In this document: in pieces, positions 25,187 through 33,089 of the stretch
How positions within the stretch are numbered: position 1 is the first letter of the stretch
How the letters are laid out: every line of letters starts with the position of its first letter
IMG/VR virus record: IMGVR_UViG_3300007351_000582
Span: 1 to 43,051 of that record
DNA length: 43,051 nucleotides
Reading direction: 5' to 3' (one strand)
From: a virus
The notes under the pieces: model-generated
Told to the model about the DNA's origin: nothing
The model's input: only the letters and a program-made list of their open reading frames with translations
Database searches by the model: none
Position numbers and translations under genes: made by a program

Positions 25187-26435
25187 GCTCCGCCACCTCC
25201 TTCACGAGGTCGGCGTATTGGAGCGTTTCGCCGTTGCGTTCACAGACTATATCCGCACCGCCGTTTTGCTTGAACTCGGCATACCGGCGCAGGATTACGC
25301 TTGCGTACTTCTCGTCCAGTTCGAGCATATTGCAGATGCGGTCGGCTTGCTCACAGGCGATAAGGGTGGAACCCGAACCACCAAAGGTGTCAAGGACGAT
25401 GCCGTTTGCCTGACTGCTGTTCTTAATCGGGTATGCGAGCAGGTCAAGGGGCTTTGAAGTCGGGTGGTCGCTGTTGCGCTTGGGCTTGGCGAAGTTCCAT
25501 ATAGTGGCTTCGCTCCGTCCTGCGTACCATTTGTGCGTTCCCGTTTTGAGCCACCCATAGAGGATAGGCTCGTGCTGCCATTGGTATGGGCTTCTGCCCA
25601 TAACGAAGCTGTCTTTGACCCAAATGCAAGTACCGCTCAGGTGGAACCCCGCCTCGCGGAACGCCCTGCGGAAGTTTTCGCCCTCGGTGTCGGCGTGGAA
25701 GATATATGCTGAGCCGCCGCCTTCGAGGTTTTCGGCAAGGTTACGGAAAGACGAGAGCAGGAAGGCATAGAACTGCTCCGCCTTCATAGAGTCGTTCTTT
25801 ATTTTCAGCCCGCTCGAACCCTCAAAATTTACATTGTATGGCGGGTCGGTGAGGACGAGGTTCGCCTTGCGACCGTCCATCAGCTTCTTGACCGTGGCGG
25901 CATCGGTGGCGTCACCGCAAATGAGCCGGTGGCGACCGAGCGTCCAAATGTCGCCAGGCAAAACAAAAGCCGCCTGTTCAAGGGCGGCTGTAAGGTCGAA
26001 GTCATCGTCTTGTACGTCGCCAACATCGGCGGCAAACAGCTTCTCTATTTCCTTTTCGTCAAAGCCCGTCAACTCCAAGCCGAAGCCGAGGTCTTTAAGT
26101 TCGGCAAATTCCAGAGCGAGCAGTTCCTCATCCCATCCGGCGTTTAACGCCAGACGGTTATCGGCGAGGATATACGCACGTTTCTGCGCCTCGGTCAAAT
26201 GCTCCGCGAACACGCATGGCACTTTCGTCAGCCCTTCGGCTTTGGCGGCTTCCACACGCCCGTGACCCGCAATGATATTGTAGTCCTTGTCCACGATGAT
26301 GGGGTTGACGAAGCCAAACTCACGAAGGCTTGCGCGAAGCTGCAGAATCTGTTCCTTGCTGTGAGTTCGGGCATTGCGGACATACGGCACAAGGGCGTCG
26401 ATATTCACTTGTTCAAATCTGCTTGTAGCGTTCAT
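25179..26435 (-). CDS. ParB-domain DNA N-methylase, 418 aa
   Basis: Amino-methyltransferase fused to a ParB/Srx-like N-terminal domain. The ParB part (about 8-100) includes NARTHSKEQI and the AGHGRVEAA box (56-64). The methylase has the catalytic DPPY at 197-200 and the AdoMet-binding DTFGGSGST at 349-357, an order typical of beta-class enzymes that methylate adenine N6 or cytosine N4. The ParB domain may recruit it to particular sites. Likely acts with the adjacent C5 enzyme in phage DNA modification. Start at 26435; stop 3 bp before the small terminase end. Confidence 0.93.
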   Translation of the reverse strand: MNATSRFEQVNIDALVPYVRNARTHSKEQILQLRASLREFGFVNPIIVDKDYNIIAGHGRVEAAKAEGLTKVPCVFAEHLTEAQKRAYILADNRLALNAGWDEELLALEFAELKDLGFGLELTGFDEKEIEKLFAADVGDVQDDDFDLTAALEQAAFVLPGDIWTLGRHRLICGDATDAATVKKLMDGRKANLVLTDPPYNVNFEGSSGLKIKNDSMKAEQFYAFLLSSFRNLAENLEGGGSAYIFHADTEGENFRRAFREAGFHLSGTCIWVKDSFVMGRSPYQWQHEPILYGWLKTGTHKWYAGRSEATIWNFAKPKRNSDHPTSKPLDLLAYPIKNSSQANGIVLDTFGGSGSTLIACEQADRICNMLELDEKYASVILRRYAEFKQNGGADIVCERNGETLQYADLVKEVAERG

Positions 26436-26438
26436 ATC

Positions 26439-26936
26439 CTAAAACCCCCTGTTCATCAAAAGAGCGAGGAAGTCGTTTTTCTCCTCGCTCTGCGTGGTGC
26501 TGTACTTATTGATAATCTGCATAATCAGGTTGAAGTCGGCTTGCATCGCCTTGTAGTAACCCTGACCCGCCGTGACGTATGGCGAGAGTTTCAGTTCCTT
26601 GGTCATTCTCCCGATTTTGCGGTTCATGCACTCACAGGCAAGGAAGCCCTGCCTGTTCAGGACATAGTCGGTAATCGTCTGCGGAGCGACGAATCCCTCG
26701 CAGCCACGTGCCGCAATGTATTCCTCAATCTCGGCTCGAAGCACGTCCGCCGATGGAACTTCCTTCTCGCATTCCTTCATTGCCATTGAGAAGTAGTCCG
26801 CCATAACATTTTTAGAGTAAACCTTCTTTGGCGCAGTTACCGGCGCGGTCGGTTTGACCGGCTTGCCTTCCAGTTTCTTTTCGTTTATATTTTTCCGAGG
26901 GCGACCTGCCCCCGGACGATAGCCTCCGCTGGGCAT
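26439..26936 (-). CDS. Terminase small subunit (P27-like), 165 aa
   Basis: DNA-recognition subunit of the packaging motor. The basic N-terminus GYRPGAGRPRK is a hallmark of P27-type small terminases, followed by a linker and a helical core (EIEEYIAARGCEGF, YVLNRQGFLACE, SPYVTAGQGYYK). The start at 26936 has GAGGTG upstream. It is separated from the large subunit by five genes, which is less common than direct adjacency. The following HNH protein is transcriptionally upstream. Confidence 0.9.
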   Translation of the reverse strand: MPSGGYRPGAGRPRKNINEKKLEGKPVKPTAPVTAPKKVYSKNVMADYFSMAMKECEKEVPSADVLRAEIEEYIAARGCEGFVAPQTITDYVLNRQGFLACECMNRKIGRMTKELKLSPYVTAGQGYYKAMQADFNLIMQIINKYSTTQSEEKNDFLALLMNRGF

Positions 26937-27073
26937 AATCCATCACCTCGGTTTTGATTTTGATTGTTTGATATTTTGATTTTTGATTTTTGAAAAATTC
27001 ACGCGAAAGGCCGAGCGCGCTGCCCGCCTAAAAGGCGGTAGAGATGCTGACCGCCCCTCGGTCGATGTCATCC
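26937..27073. other. Short intergenic stretch with A/T repeats
   Basis: This 137-bp gap between the HNH gene and the small terminase has an imperfect repeated ATCAAAA unit on the minus strand (about 26950-27000) and no protein-coding signal. It may be a cos or pac region because of its position between the HNH and small terminase genes; no cohesive end or other proof is visible. Confidence 0.4.
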
Positions 27074-27424
27074 CTAAAAGTAATCGCCTTTCTCCGCGTG
27101 CAAACGGCTGTGGCATTCTTGGCAGAGAGCCTGTAAGTTGTTCCAGTCGTTGTTGCCGCCGTCGGTTAGCTTGCGCTTGTGGTGAACGAGTGTTGCGGGA
27201 ACGAGTCGTCCGTCGCTCCGGCACACCTCGCACAGCGGGTTCGCCGACAGGAACGCGGCTCTAATCCTGTTCCAACTCCTACCGTAGCGTTTGTTGGCGT
27301 CGGGGTCGCGGTCAATGTGGTTGTATCGCTTGGCTTCAGCCTTGGCGTGTTCCTCGCAGTACCGACCCGCGGTCAGCTTGGGGCAGCCGGGGTGGGCGCA
27401 GGGCTTCCTTGCTTTGTAGGGCAT
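27074..27424 (-). CDS. HNH endonuclease, 116 aa
   Basis: Small HNH nuclease that in related cos-packaging phages helps cut DNA with the terminase. The N-terminal zinc knuckle has CAHPGC and YCEEHA (about 8-26). The HNH core is CEVC (about 68-71), LVHHKRKLTDGGNNDW, NNLQALCQECHSRLH. The spacing of Cys and His residues is intact. It is the first packaging-operon gene, preceded by a promoter-terminator leader. Confidence 0.93.
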   Translation of the reverse strand: MPYKARKPCAHPGCPKLTAGRYCEEHAKAEAKRYNHIDRDPDANKRYGRSWNRIRAAFLSANPLCEVCRSDGRLVPATLVHHKRKLTDGGNNDWNNLQALCQECHSRLHAEKGDYF

Positions 27425-27452
27425 TCATCTTCACCGACCTTTCAGGGCATAG

Positions 27453-27483
27453 AAAAAGGACGCGCCCGCACGGGGAACGTCCT
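27453..27483 (-). terminator. Intrinsic terminator in the late leader
   Basis: On the minus strand AGGACG pairs with CGTCCT, an inner CCCG/CGGG extends the stem, and TTTTT follows. It lies 29 bp before the HNH start, so it would stop transcripts of the packaging and structural genes unless antiterminated. Confidence 0.75.
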
Positions 27484-27495
27484 CATTGTTTCGTC

Positions 27496-27501
27496 ATTAT
27501 A
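27496..27501 (-). promoter_or_regulatory. Consensus -10 box of a late promoter candidate
   Basis: The minus strand reads TATAAT here, a perfect -10 hexamer. No good -35 box lies 16-18 bases upstream, as expected for an activator-dependent promoter. The predicted start is about 6 bases before the terminator at 27453-27483. Confidence 0.45.
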
Positions 27502-27528
27502 GTTATAACATAAGAGCCGCGTGGCTTT

Positions 27529-27963
27529 CTATGGTCTGGAGTGGCGAATCGCGTCAACCTCGTTCAAAGCCCTGTTGTGTAGCCGATGCACCCATCGTAT
27601 GTCGAGGTGCAGTTCCACCGAAATCTCCTCCCAAGTGTTGAAGCAGAGGTAGCGGAGTTCCAATATGGTCTGGAGGTCGGGCGCTTCCACACACTTTATA
27701 ATCGTGACGATTTCGCGCTTAAGGTCGATGAGGGCTTGCAGGTCGGCGTTTATCTCCGACTCCAAGTCCATCGCCTTGGTGATGAATTCCTCCATACGGT
27801 GGTGGTTCGGGCTTGAGCTTCGCGGCATATCCGATAAAGTGGCGGTCGCTTTTGTCGCCAGTTCCCGAAGCGAATGCACCTGCTCCAGTTTGCTGTTTAT
27901 CCTCTGGTCGATGCGATAGGCTTGGGAGAGGTACTCCTTCGCCGTCATTTCTTGCGTGTTCAT
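27529..27963 (-). CDS. Sigma-r4/ArpU-like late regulator, 144 aa
   Basis: Helical protein resembling the DUF1492/ArpU-type regulators of clostridial and bacilli phages. The N-terminal two thirds form a coiled coil (EYLSQAYRIDQRIN, RMEEFITKAMDLESE). The C-terminus is sigma-70 region 4-like (LRYLCFNTWEEISVELHLDIRWVHRLHNRAL). Members of this type switch on late genes. It sits just before the late promoter-terminator leader, which fits. GGAGGG lies 7 bases before the ATG at 27963. Confidence 0.82.
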   Translation of the reverse strand: MNTQEMTAKEYLSQAYRIDQRINSKLEQVHSLRELATKATATLSDMPRSSSPNHHRMEEFITKAMDLESEINADLQALIDLKREIVTIIKCVEAPDLQTILELRYLCFNTWEEISVELHLDIRWVHRLHNRALNEVDAIRHSRP

Positions 27964-28026
27964 AGGCTTGCCCTCCGATACAGTGATGGCTTCCCTCGGA
28001 TTGGCAGCTTTTGACTTCTGCGATTG

Positions 28027-29385
28027 TCATAGGTTTGCTTTCACCGCGTCGATTAGGGCGGTCTGCGTCCTGTCTTTTTCAGACAGGGCTTTTAAGACCC
28101 GCTCGTCAATCGTTTCTTTGGCGGTGATGTGGTGGATGACCACCGTTTGGGATTGCTGACCCTGCCGCCACAAGCGGGCGTTGGTCTGTTGATAGAGTTC
28201 CAGACTCCATGTCAGCCCGAACCATATAATCGTGTTGCCTCCCGCTTGCAGGTTCAGCCCGTGGCCTGCCGAAGCGGGGTGGATGAGCGCCACGGGCAAC
28301 TCGCCGTTGTTCCATCGAGCGATACTCTCGCTCGTATCCATCTTGGAAAATGGGATATGCTTTTGCTTAAGCCTCGCGGCAATCCGCTCCAAGTCGTGCT
28401 TGAACCAATAGGCGACCAGAACGGGTTTTCCGTTGGCGGCTTCGATTAAGTCCTCCAAAGCGTCAAGTTTGCGGTCGTGGATGTGCCGGACATCGCCGTT
28501 ATCATCGTAGACCGCGCCGTTCGCCATCTGGCACAGCTTGTTTGACAGGGCAGCGGCATTGGCGGCGGTCACTTCGCCGTCGGCAAGCTGAAGCACCAAA
28601 TCCCTCTTCATATCGTCGTACCGTTCCCGTTCATCGTTCGACATCCGCACTGGGTACTCGGCGGTCACCAGTTCCGGCATCTTCAGGTGGTCGGTGGACT
28701 TCATCGAAATGGTAATGTCGGCGATTTTGGCGTATATCCGCTTCTCAGCGTCAGGCAAAGGCTTATAGCTGAAGATGACCTGACCATTTCGCTTGTCGGG
28801 GACAAAGTAGTCCGTGCGATACTGCCCGATGAACCGCCCAAGCCGCTGACCCATATCCAGAAGCCGAAACTCCGCCCACAAGTCCATCAAGCCGTTGCTC
28901 GATGGCGTTCCCGTCAGCCCTACGATGCGCTTGACCTTCGGGCGGGCTTTCATCAGCGACCGGAACCGTTTTGACTGGTGGCTCTTGAACGACGACAACT
29001 CGTCGACCACCACGGTGTCGAAGTCTAAAGGCAGGCCGCTTTCCTCGATGAGCCATTGCACGTTCTCACGGTTGATGATGTAGATGTCGGCGGCTTTCCG
29101 CAGGGCGGCTTTTCGCTCCGCTTCCGTGCCGACCGCCACGGAGAACCGCAAGTCGGAGAGGTGTTCCCATTTCCGCAGTTCCTCCGGCCAAGTGTCGCGG
29201 GCAACGCGGAGAGGCGCGATGACCAGAACGCGGTGGGCTTCGAAGCTGTCAAACAGCAGGTCGTTTATAGCGGTCAGCGTTATCGCCGTCTTGCCAAGCC
29301 CCATGTCGAGCAGCAGGCAGGAAACGGGGTTCGCCTCGATGAACGCCGTGGCGTATTCCTGATAGCTATGCGGTTGATATTTCAG
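28027..29385 (-). CDS. SNF2-type helicase/ATPase, 452 aa
   Basis: Superfamily 2 translocase, probably for replication or recombination. Motif I is LLLDMGLGKT (24-33), motif II VVVDELS (125-131), motif III IVGLTGTPSSN, and motifs V-VI are HPASAGHGLNLQAGG and QTNARLWRQGQ. It lacks a long accessory domain. No ATG is in a suitable place. A CTG at 29385 has GGAGGT 7 bases upstream and gives a protein starting KYQPHSYQEYA, like family members that start MKY; an upstream TTG at 29400 has no ribosome site. I therefore propose a CTG start. It overlaps the VRR-NUC gene by 20 bp. Confidence 0.9.
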   Translation of the reverse strand: MKYQPHSYQEYATAFIEANPVSCLLLDMGLGKTAITLTAINDLLFDSFEAHRVLVIAPLRVARDTWPEELRKWEHLSDLRFSVAVGTEAERKAALRKAADIYIINRENVQWLIEESGLPLDFDTVVVDELSSFKSHQSKRFRSLMKARPKVKRIVGLTGTPSSNGLMDLWAEFRLLDMGQRLGRFIGQYRTDYFVPDKRNGQVIFSYKPLPDAEKRIYAKIADITISMKSTDHLKMPELVTAEYPVRMSNDERERYDDMKRDLVLQLADGEVTAANAAALSNKLCQMANGAVYDDNGDVRHIHDRKLDALEDLIEAANGKPVLVAYWFKHDLERIAARLKQKHIPFSKMDTSESIARWNNGELPVALIHPASAGHGLNLQAGGNTIIWFGLTWSLELYQQTNARLWRQGQQSQTVVIHHITAKETIDERVLKALSEKDRTQTALIDAVKANL

Positions 29386-29647
29386 GAAGCACACCTCCAA
29401 TCTGTCCCGCGTCGTCCAAGACGTAGACCTTGTAGCCCAGCCGCTGTAACATCCCGTGCCTTGCTTCCTGCAACGGGCGGGGCTTCTCGCCGCGCCGTTT
29501 CACTTCTACGAAGCCGCACTTCCCGTCGGGCAGAAGCACAAGGCGGTCGGGCATTCCGTCGAAACCGGGGCTTACGAACTTGGGCGCGATACCTCCCGTC
29601 GCCTTGACCGCCTCCGTGAGCTTGCGCTCCAATGTTTTCTCTCGCAT
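29366..29647 (-). CDS. VRR-NUC domain nuclease, 93 aa
   Basis: Minimal VRR-NUC (PD-(D/E)XK-like) nuclease of 93 residues. The conserved sequence PGFDGMPDRLVLLP (about 27-40) supplies the acidic residues, and CGFVEVKRRGE (about 44-54) the ExK. Related phage proteins may resolve branched DNA. The start has GGAGG 5 bases upstream. It lies between the candidate origin region and the SNF2 helicase, so it belongs to the replication operon. Confidence 0.92.
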   Translation of the reverse strand: MREKTLERKLTEAVKATGGIAPKFVSPGFDGMPDRLVLLPDGKCGFVEVKRRGEKPRPLQEARHGMLQRLGYKVYVLDDAGQIGGVLPEISTA

Positions 29648-29878
29648 AGTGACCTCCGCTTTTCACATTGCCCAACTTGCCGATTCTGCCTATAATTCCT
29701 ACGCGGGCGTATTGCGTATGCCCATTATCCTTATTACTACTTAAATAAGATTTAGTAAGGTGAACATCGGCAATATGGGCAATGGCTGTGTAAGAACCGT
29801 GATTTATTCGGGGCTTGCGACTTTGCCGATAACGGTTGCCGAAGCCCCGACTGGCAATCACGGGCAATCGTCCCGCGC
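29648..29878. other. Candidate replication origin between VirE and VRR-NUC genes
   Basis: A 231-bp gap with no supported gene. It has 19-base inverted arms at 29666-29684 and 29766-29784 (17 of 19 matching), each containing ATTGCCC followed by TTGCCG. A third related unit (ATTGCCCGTGATTGCC on the minus strand) is at 29853-29868. The spacer holds an AT-rich stretch (29724-29759). Two nested 8-bp perfect stems lie at 29797-29804 with 29856-29863, and 29809-29816 with 29842-29849. Iterons, AT-rich core and stem-loops next to the primase-helicase gene fit an origin. No experimental proof. Confidence 0.55.
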
Positions 29879-32206
29879 TCATTCAGACCTCACGAACACG
29901 CGCTGGACGCCGTACATCGGGACTGCCTTCTTGCCGGTCTTGTTGCCCTCGTACTTAGCCCAGCCGCCTATCTGGTTGAGGATACCCTCAATCTCGTAGG
30001 AGTCGGCTTTCTTGATGGACTCGCGGGACTTCCCGAAGCACTCGCACCAAATCTCCATCACGCAGACCTGATTGCGCCGCACGGTGCCTTTTGTCCTCGT
30101 GGGGTCGTCGGTCGAGCGGATGTATTCCAAACGCCTGTAAATATCCATCGTGTCCCAGTTGTCAGGGAGCAGGGCTTCAAGGTACTCCGCCACCAAGCCC
30201 TCGCGGTCGTCGTTCTCCATAGCGTCCCGCTGTTCGGCGAAAGCCGCTAATGCGATGTCGCCTTTGAGGAACAGTTCTTCGCCCTCGGTGTACTTAACAA
30301 GGGCTTCCGCCCAAATCTGGTCAATCTCCGTAAGTTCCCAAGCGCGGTATTTGCCTTCGCCCGATACCCGCACAGGCCAGAAGCGGCGGTTGCCCGTGAT
30401 GTCCCGAAGGAAGCCGCCGTCGGAGTTGGTCGTGCCGACGATGACGCATTGGCGCGGGTGGCTCTCAACGGCGCGTCCGTAAGACGGGCGGTACTTGTCA
30501 TCGGTGCGGGTGATGAACGACTTCACGGTCTCAACGTCCATCTTCTTGATGCCCGCCAACTCGCCAAGTTCGAGAATCCAGTAGCCCTGTAGCTTCTCCG
30601 GCGCGGTCTTGTCCTTCATATCCGATATGGAGAGGCTGTCGGAGTACCATTGCCGTCCGAGCCGTGAGAACAGCGTGGATTTGCCGATGCCCTGTTTGCC
30701 GTTTAGCACAAGGATTGAGTCGTGCTTTGCGCCGGGGTTCAGGATTCGGGCGACCGCCGCAACGAGCGTCTTTCGGGTGACGGCTCTGGTGTAAGGCGAG
30801 TTCTCCGCGCCGAGGTAGTCGATGAGCAGCGTGTCCATTCGGGGAACCCTGTCCCAAGGCGGCAGACTGTTCAGGTACTCCCTTATCGGGTGATAGGCGC
30901 GGTCGTCCGCGACCTTGGTCAGCGCCAGTTCGTAATTCCTCGCCGAGAACGTGCCGTAGCGTTTGTCGATATAAGCCACAAGCTGTGCGGTGTCGGCATC
31001 GCGCCAAGGCGGGTGCGGACGTTCCCACGGGAGGTTTTCGCCGTATATCTGGTTCGCCAGTTTGTTGTAGCGGATGCCGCCGATGGCATCGTCGTTGTTC
31101 AGAATAAGGAGCAGGTTGCCGAGCGTATTGGCGAGGACGCCGCTTTTCTCCCTTTGGAGCCGCGACATCCAATCGTCGCCCTCGGCAAACTCCGTCTCAG
31201 CGGCGGCGATGCGCTCTTCGGCAATCAGCGCGTTGACTTTTTCGTCTTTCAAGGCAAACTCGCTCATCGCTTTGAAGCCCGCCTTGTCGTCAAGGTCGGC
31301 AAATTTGTGGATGCGGACGAGGTCAAAAGCGTTCAGCAACTTGCCGCAGGCGGGGTCGGTGGCGTGGTGGGAGTAAGCCCACTTGCCTTCGTACAGCACC
31401 ACGCCCGCGCTGCTGTCGGCTGGGATATAGTCGTAGCGGCCAGTAATCGCAGATGGTTCATAAACATCGGGCAGGAACGCCGCGATTGCGTCCTCGATGC
31501 CGTAAGCCCGGCAAAACGCCCCGACCACGCCGTCTTTTTCGAGCGGGTCTTGCTGCTGCCGGATACTGCGTTGTATCACCTCGGACTGGCGGCTTGATGT
31601 CGGCCAAAGCGAGCAGTCGCGCCAGTCGGACAGCTTTGCGAGGTATTCGTCGGGGTCGAGTTCGCTGCCGTCGATGGCCTTGAACACATACTCCCCGTCG
31701 GAGGGCGTGGACGGCCAGTACATCAGGCGTTCCGGCTCGTAGGTCGAATCGTCAAAGAAATCCATCCCTATTTCGTCTGCCACAAGCCGTGAAAGCGCAG
31801 CATATTCGTCCGGCGTAACGTCGCGGGAGAGTGGAATAACCACGCGGAGTCTTGGGGCTTCCGGCGTGTGGCTGTGGGTGGAGTAAATGGCGCACTTATG
31901 CGGGAACAACATCTCCACGCTGTCGATGAAGCCGCCGTCGGCATGGTCGGCGTCAAGCGTAATCCCCGAACGGCTCTCGACCGTGTCCTTCTTGCGCCGT
32001 CCCGACTTTAGGTGACCGAGGACATATCCGCCCACGTCTTTGGCGGCGTCGCGGCGGTCTTTCGTAAACTTCCGGTACTCGGCGACCGTCTCGGTGGTGC
32101 GGCGGGTGACATTGAACCGCTCGCACAACTTTTCAAAGGTGGTCTTTTTGTTGACCCACCGTTTCGACAGGCGGCTGTCGCCGTAGGATATTTTCAGGTC
32201 TCGCAT
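29879..32206 (-). CDS. VirE/VapE-type primase-helicase, 775 aa
   Basis: Replication initiator combining primase and helicase parts. The N-terminal half resembles an archaeo-eukaryotic primase fold: ITLDADHADGG with Asp85 and Asp87, YSTHSHTPEAPRLRVVIPLS with His111/His113, and a following helical region. The C-terminal half is VirE/SF3-like, with Walker A GKQGIGKS at 503-510, WILELGELAGIKK acidic box, and TTNSDGGFLRDITGNRRFWPV near the sensor region. I chose ATG 32206 with AGGAGG 10 bases upstream; the longer frame to 32317 overlaps another gene. Located just before the candidate origin. Confidence 0.93.
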   Translation of the reverse strand: MRDLKISYGDSRLSKRWVNKKTTFEKLCERFNVTRRTTETVAEYRKFTKDRRDAAKDVGGYVLGHLKSGRRKKDTVESRSGITLDADHADGGFIDSVEMLFPHKCAIYSTHSHTPEAPRLRVVIPLSRDVTPDEYAALSRLVADEIGMDFFDDSTYEPERLMYWPSTPSDGEYVFKAIDGSELDPDEYLAKLSDWRDCSLWPTSSRQSEVIQRSIRQQQDPLEKDGVVGAFCRAYGIEDAIAAFLPDVYEPSAITGRYDYIPADSSAGVVLYEGKWAYSHHATDPACGKLLNAFDLVRIHKFADLDDKAGFKAMSEFALKDEKVNALIAEERIAAAETEFAEGDDWMSRLQREKSGVLANTLGNLLLILNNDDAIGGIRYNKLANQIYGENLPWERPHPPWRDADTAQLVAYIDKRYGTFSARNYELALTKVADDRAYHPIREYLNSLPPWDRVPRMDTLLIDYLGAENSPYTRAVTRKTLVAAVARILNPGAKHDSILVLNGKQGIGKSTLFSRLGRQWYSDSLSISDMKDKTAPEKLQGYWILELGELAGIKKMDVETVKSFITRTDDKYRPSYGRAVESHPRQCVIVGTTNSDGGFLRDITGNRRFWPVRVSGEGKYRAWELTEIDQIWAEALVKYTEGEELFLKGDIALAAFAEQRDAMENDDREGLVAEYLEALLPDNWDTMDIYRRLEYIRSTDDPTRTKGTVRRNQVCVMEIWCECFGKSRESIKKADSYEIEGILNQIGGWAKYEGNKTGKKAVPMYGVQRVFVRSE

Positions 32207-32418
32207 TCCGCCGTTTCCTCCTCTACATATTTGCCCCGCGCCCAAATCAGGAAATTGCCCCGGCAGGTCGTGTCGTACTTGTTGCAGGTCTTGCCGAAAG
32301 CCGGGCAGCCGCCGCAAGCCAGCACGACAAAGTGGTGGTTGGCGATAAATTCGGGCGTGAGGGTTTCTTTCCAGACATCGAAGTTGGTCTTTATGGGCTT
32401 GGTTTGTTTAGATGCCAT
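32194..32418 (-). CDS. Cys-rich small protein, 74 aa
   Basis: Unknown small protein. After a basic N-terminus (ASKQTKPIK) it has HHFVVLACGGCPAFGKTC, and a further CRGNFLIW, a set of four to five cysteines suggesting metal binding or a disulfide. No family recognised. AGGAGGT is 8 bases before the ATG at 32418. It overlaps the VirE start by 13 bp and its neighbour by 11 bp, so it is translated with the replication genes. Confidence 0.6.
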   Translation of the reverse strand: MASKQTKPIKTNFDVWKETLTPEFIANHHFVVLACGGCPAFGKTCNKYDTTCRGNFLIWARGKYVEEETAECET

Positions 32419-32830
32419 TGCCGGACACCTCCTCACATTTGCTGTTGAAAAATCGGATGGGCATATTGCGCTTCCGAGCCTTGGCGATTTCGCGGTTCAT
32501 ACCCTCGGAGGGTAAGCCGAAAGCCCATAACTCGTCGCATTTGCCAAGCAGGATGAGGGCGAATCGAAGCCCCAGCTCACGCTGGCTTCGGTCGCCATCG
32601 TCCATAAACTGCGGGTAGTGCAGGTGCGGCGCAAGGGGAATGCACCCCCTGCTGACCGCAAACCTGCAATAGCCCCGCCCCCGCTCGATGTTACGTTCCG
32701 TGTCGCCCGCGAAAGGCGAAGCGATGTAAACGAGCGGGAAGTACTGCTTCGCCTTTTCCTCACGGGCGACCGCCGTCAGAGCATTGTAGGCGGTCGGGTC
32801 GGGATAGCCTTCACTGTTGTATCTGTCCAT
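32408..32830 (-). CDS. DUF4406/nucleoside deoxyribosyltransferase-like protein, 140 aa
   Basis: Alpha-beta protein of the nucleoside 2-deoxyribosyltransferase-like (DUF4406/DUF7768) group. The pattern VYIASPFAGDTERNIERG (about 33-50), APHLHYPQFMDD (about 66-77), and CDELWAFGLPSEGMNREI (about 97-114) matches that family. It may metabolise or sense nucleotides, but catalytic residues are not proven. GGCGATG precedes the start at 32830. It overlaps both neighbours. Confidence 0.82.
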   Translation of the reverse strand: MDRYNSEGYPDPTAYNALTAVAREEKAKQYFPLVYIASPFAGDTERNIERGRGYCRFAVSRGCIPLAPHLHYPQFMDDGDRSQRELGLRFALILLGKCDELWAFGLPSEGMNREIAKARKRNMPIRFFNSKCEEVSGNGI

Positions 32831-33089
32831 CGCCGACCTCCCTGATTAGCGAACGGAGCCATTCAATCTCGTCGGTAAGACGGGCATACTCCGATTCGTA
32901 CATTGCGTTCTCGGCTTCGAGCGCGGAGATTTGGTTCGTCAGTTCCGCCTTTTCGTTTGCGTGGAGAAGCGGGAGGGAAAGGATACAGAACAGCCAGATT
33001 GCCAACCATATCCACGGGAGCGCAGACCATATCGCCTTGCCGACCTTCTTCAGAACCGATTTAACGGCTTGTTTCTTTTCACTCGTCAT
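32811..33089 (-). CDS. Membrane-anchored coiled-coil protein, 92 aa
   Basis: Unknown small protein. A basic N-terminus is followed by one hydrophobic segment at about 20-43 (WSALPWIWLAIWLFCILSLPLL), then a heptad-patterned coiled coil at about 47-85 (LTNQISALEAENAMYESEYARL). This is the architecture of a membrane-anchored dimer. Similar proteins in prophages have been proposed as superinfection-exclusion or replication-membrane factors, but there is no direct clue here. It overlaps the antirepressor end by 11 bp. Confidence 0.6.
   Translation of the reverse strand: MTSEKKQAVKSVLKKVGKAIWSALPWIWLAIWLFCILSLPLLHANEKAELTNQISALEAENAMYESEYARLTDEIEWLRSLIREVGDGQIQQ

Noticed and set aside
27719-28030. 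Frame starting at 28030 with ATGA overlap to the helicase stop
   Set aside because: Its start looks coupled, but the body overlaps the ArpU-like gene in another frame, the ribosome site is weak, and the translation is low-complexity.
29382-29882. Long frame across the candidate origin
   Set aside because: It overlaps the VRR-NUC gene in another frame and crosses the repeat region; no ribosome site and no recognisable protein.
30722-31597. Plus-strand frame of 291 codons over the VirE gene
   Set aside because: Antisense to the primase-helicase; no ribosome site or domain.
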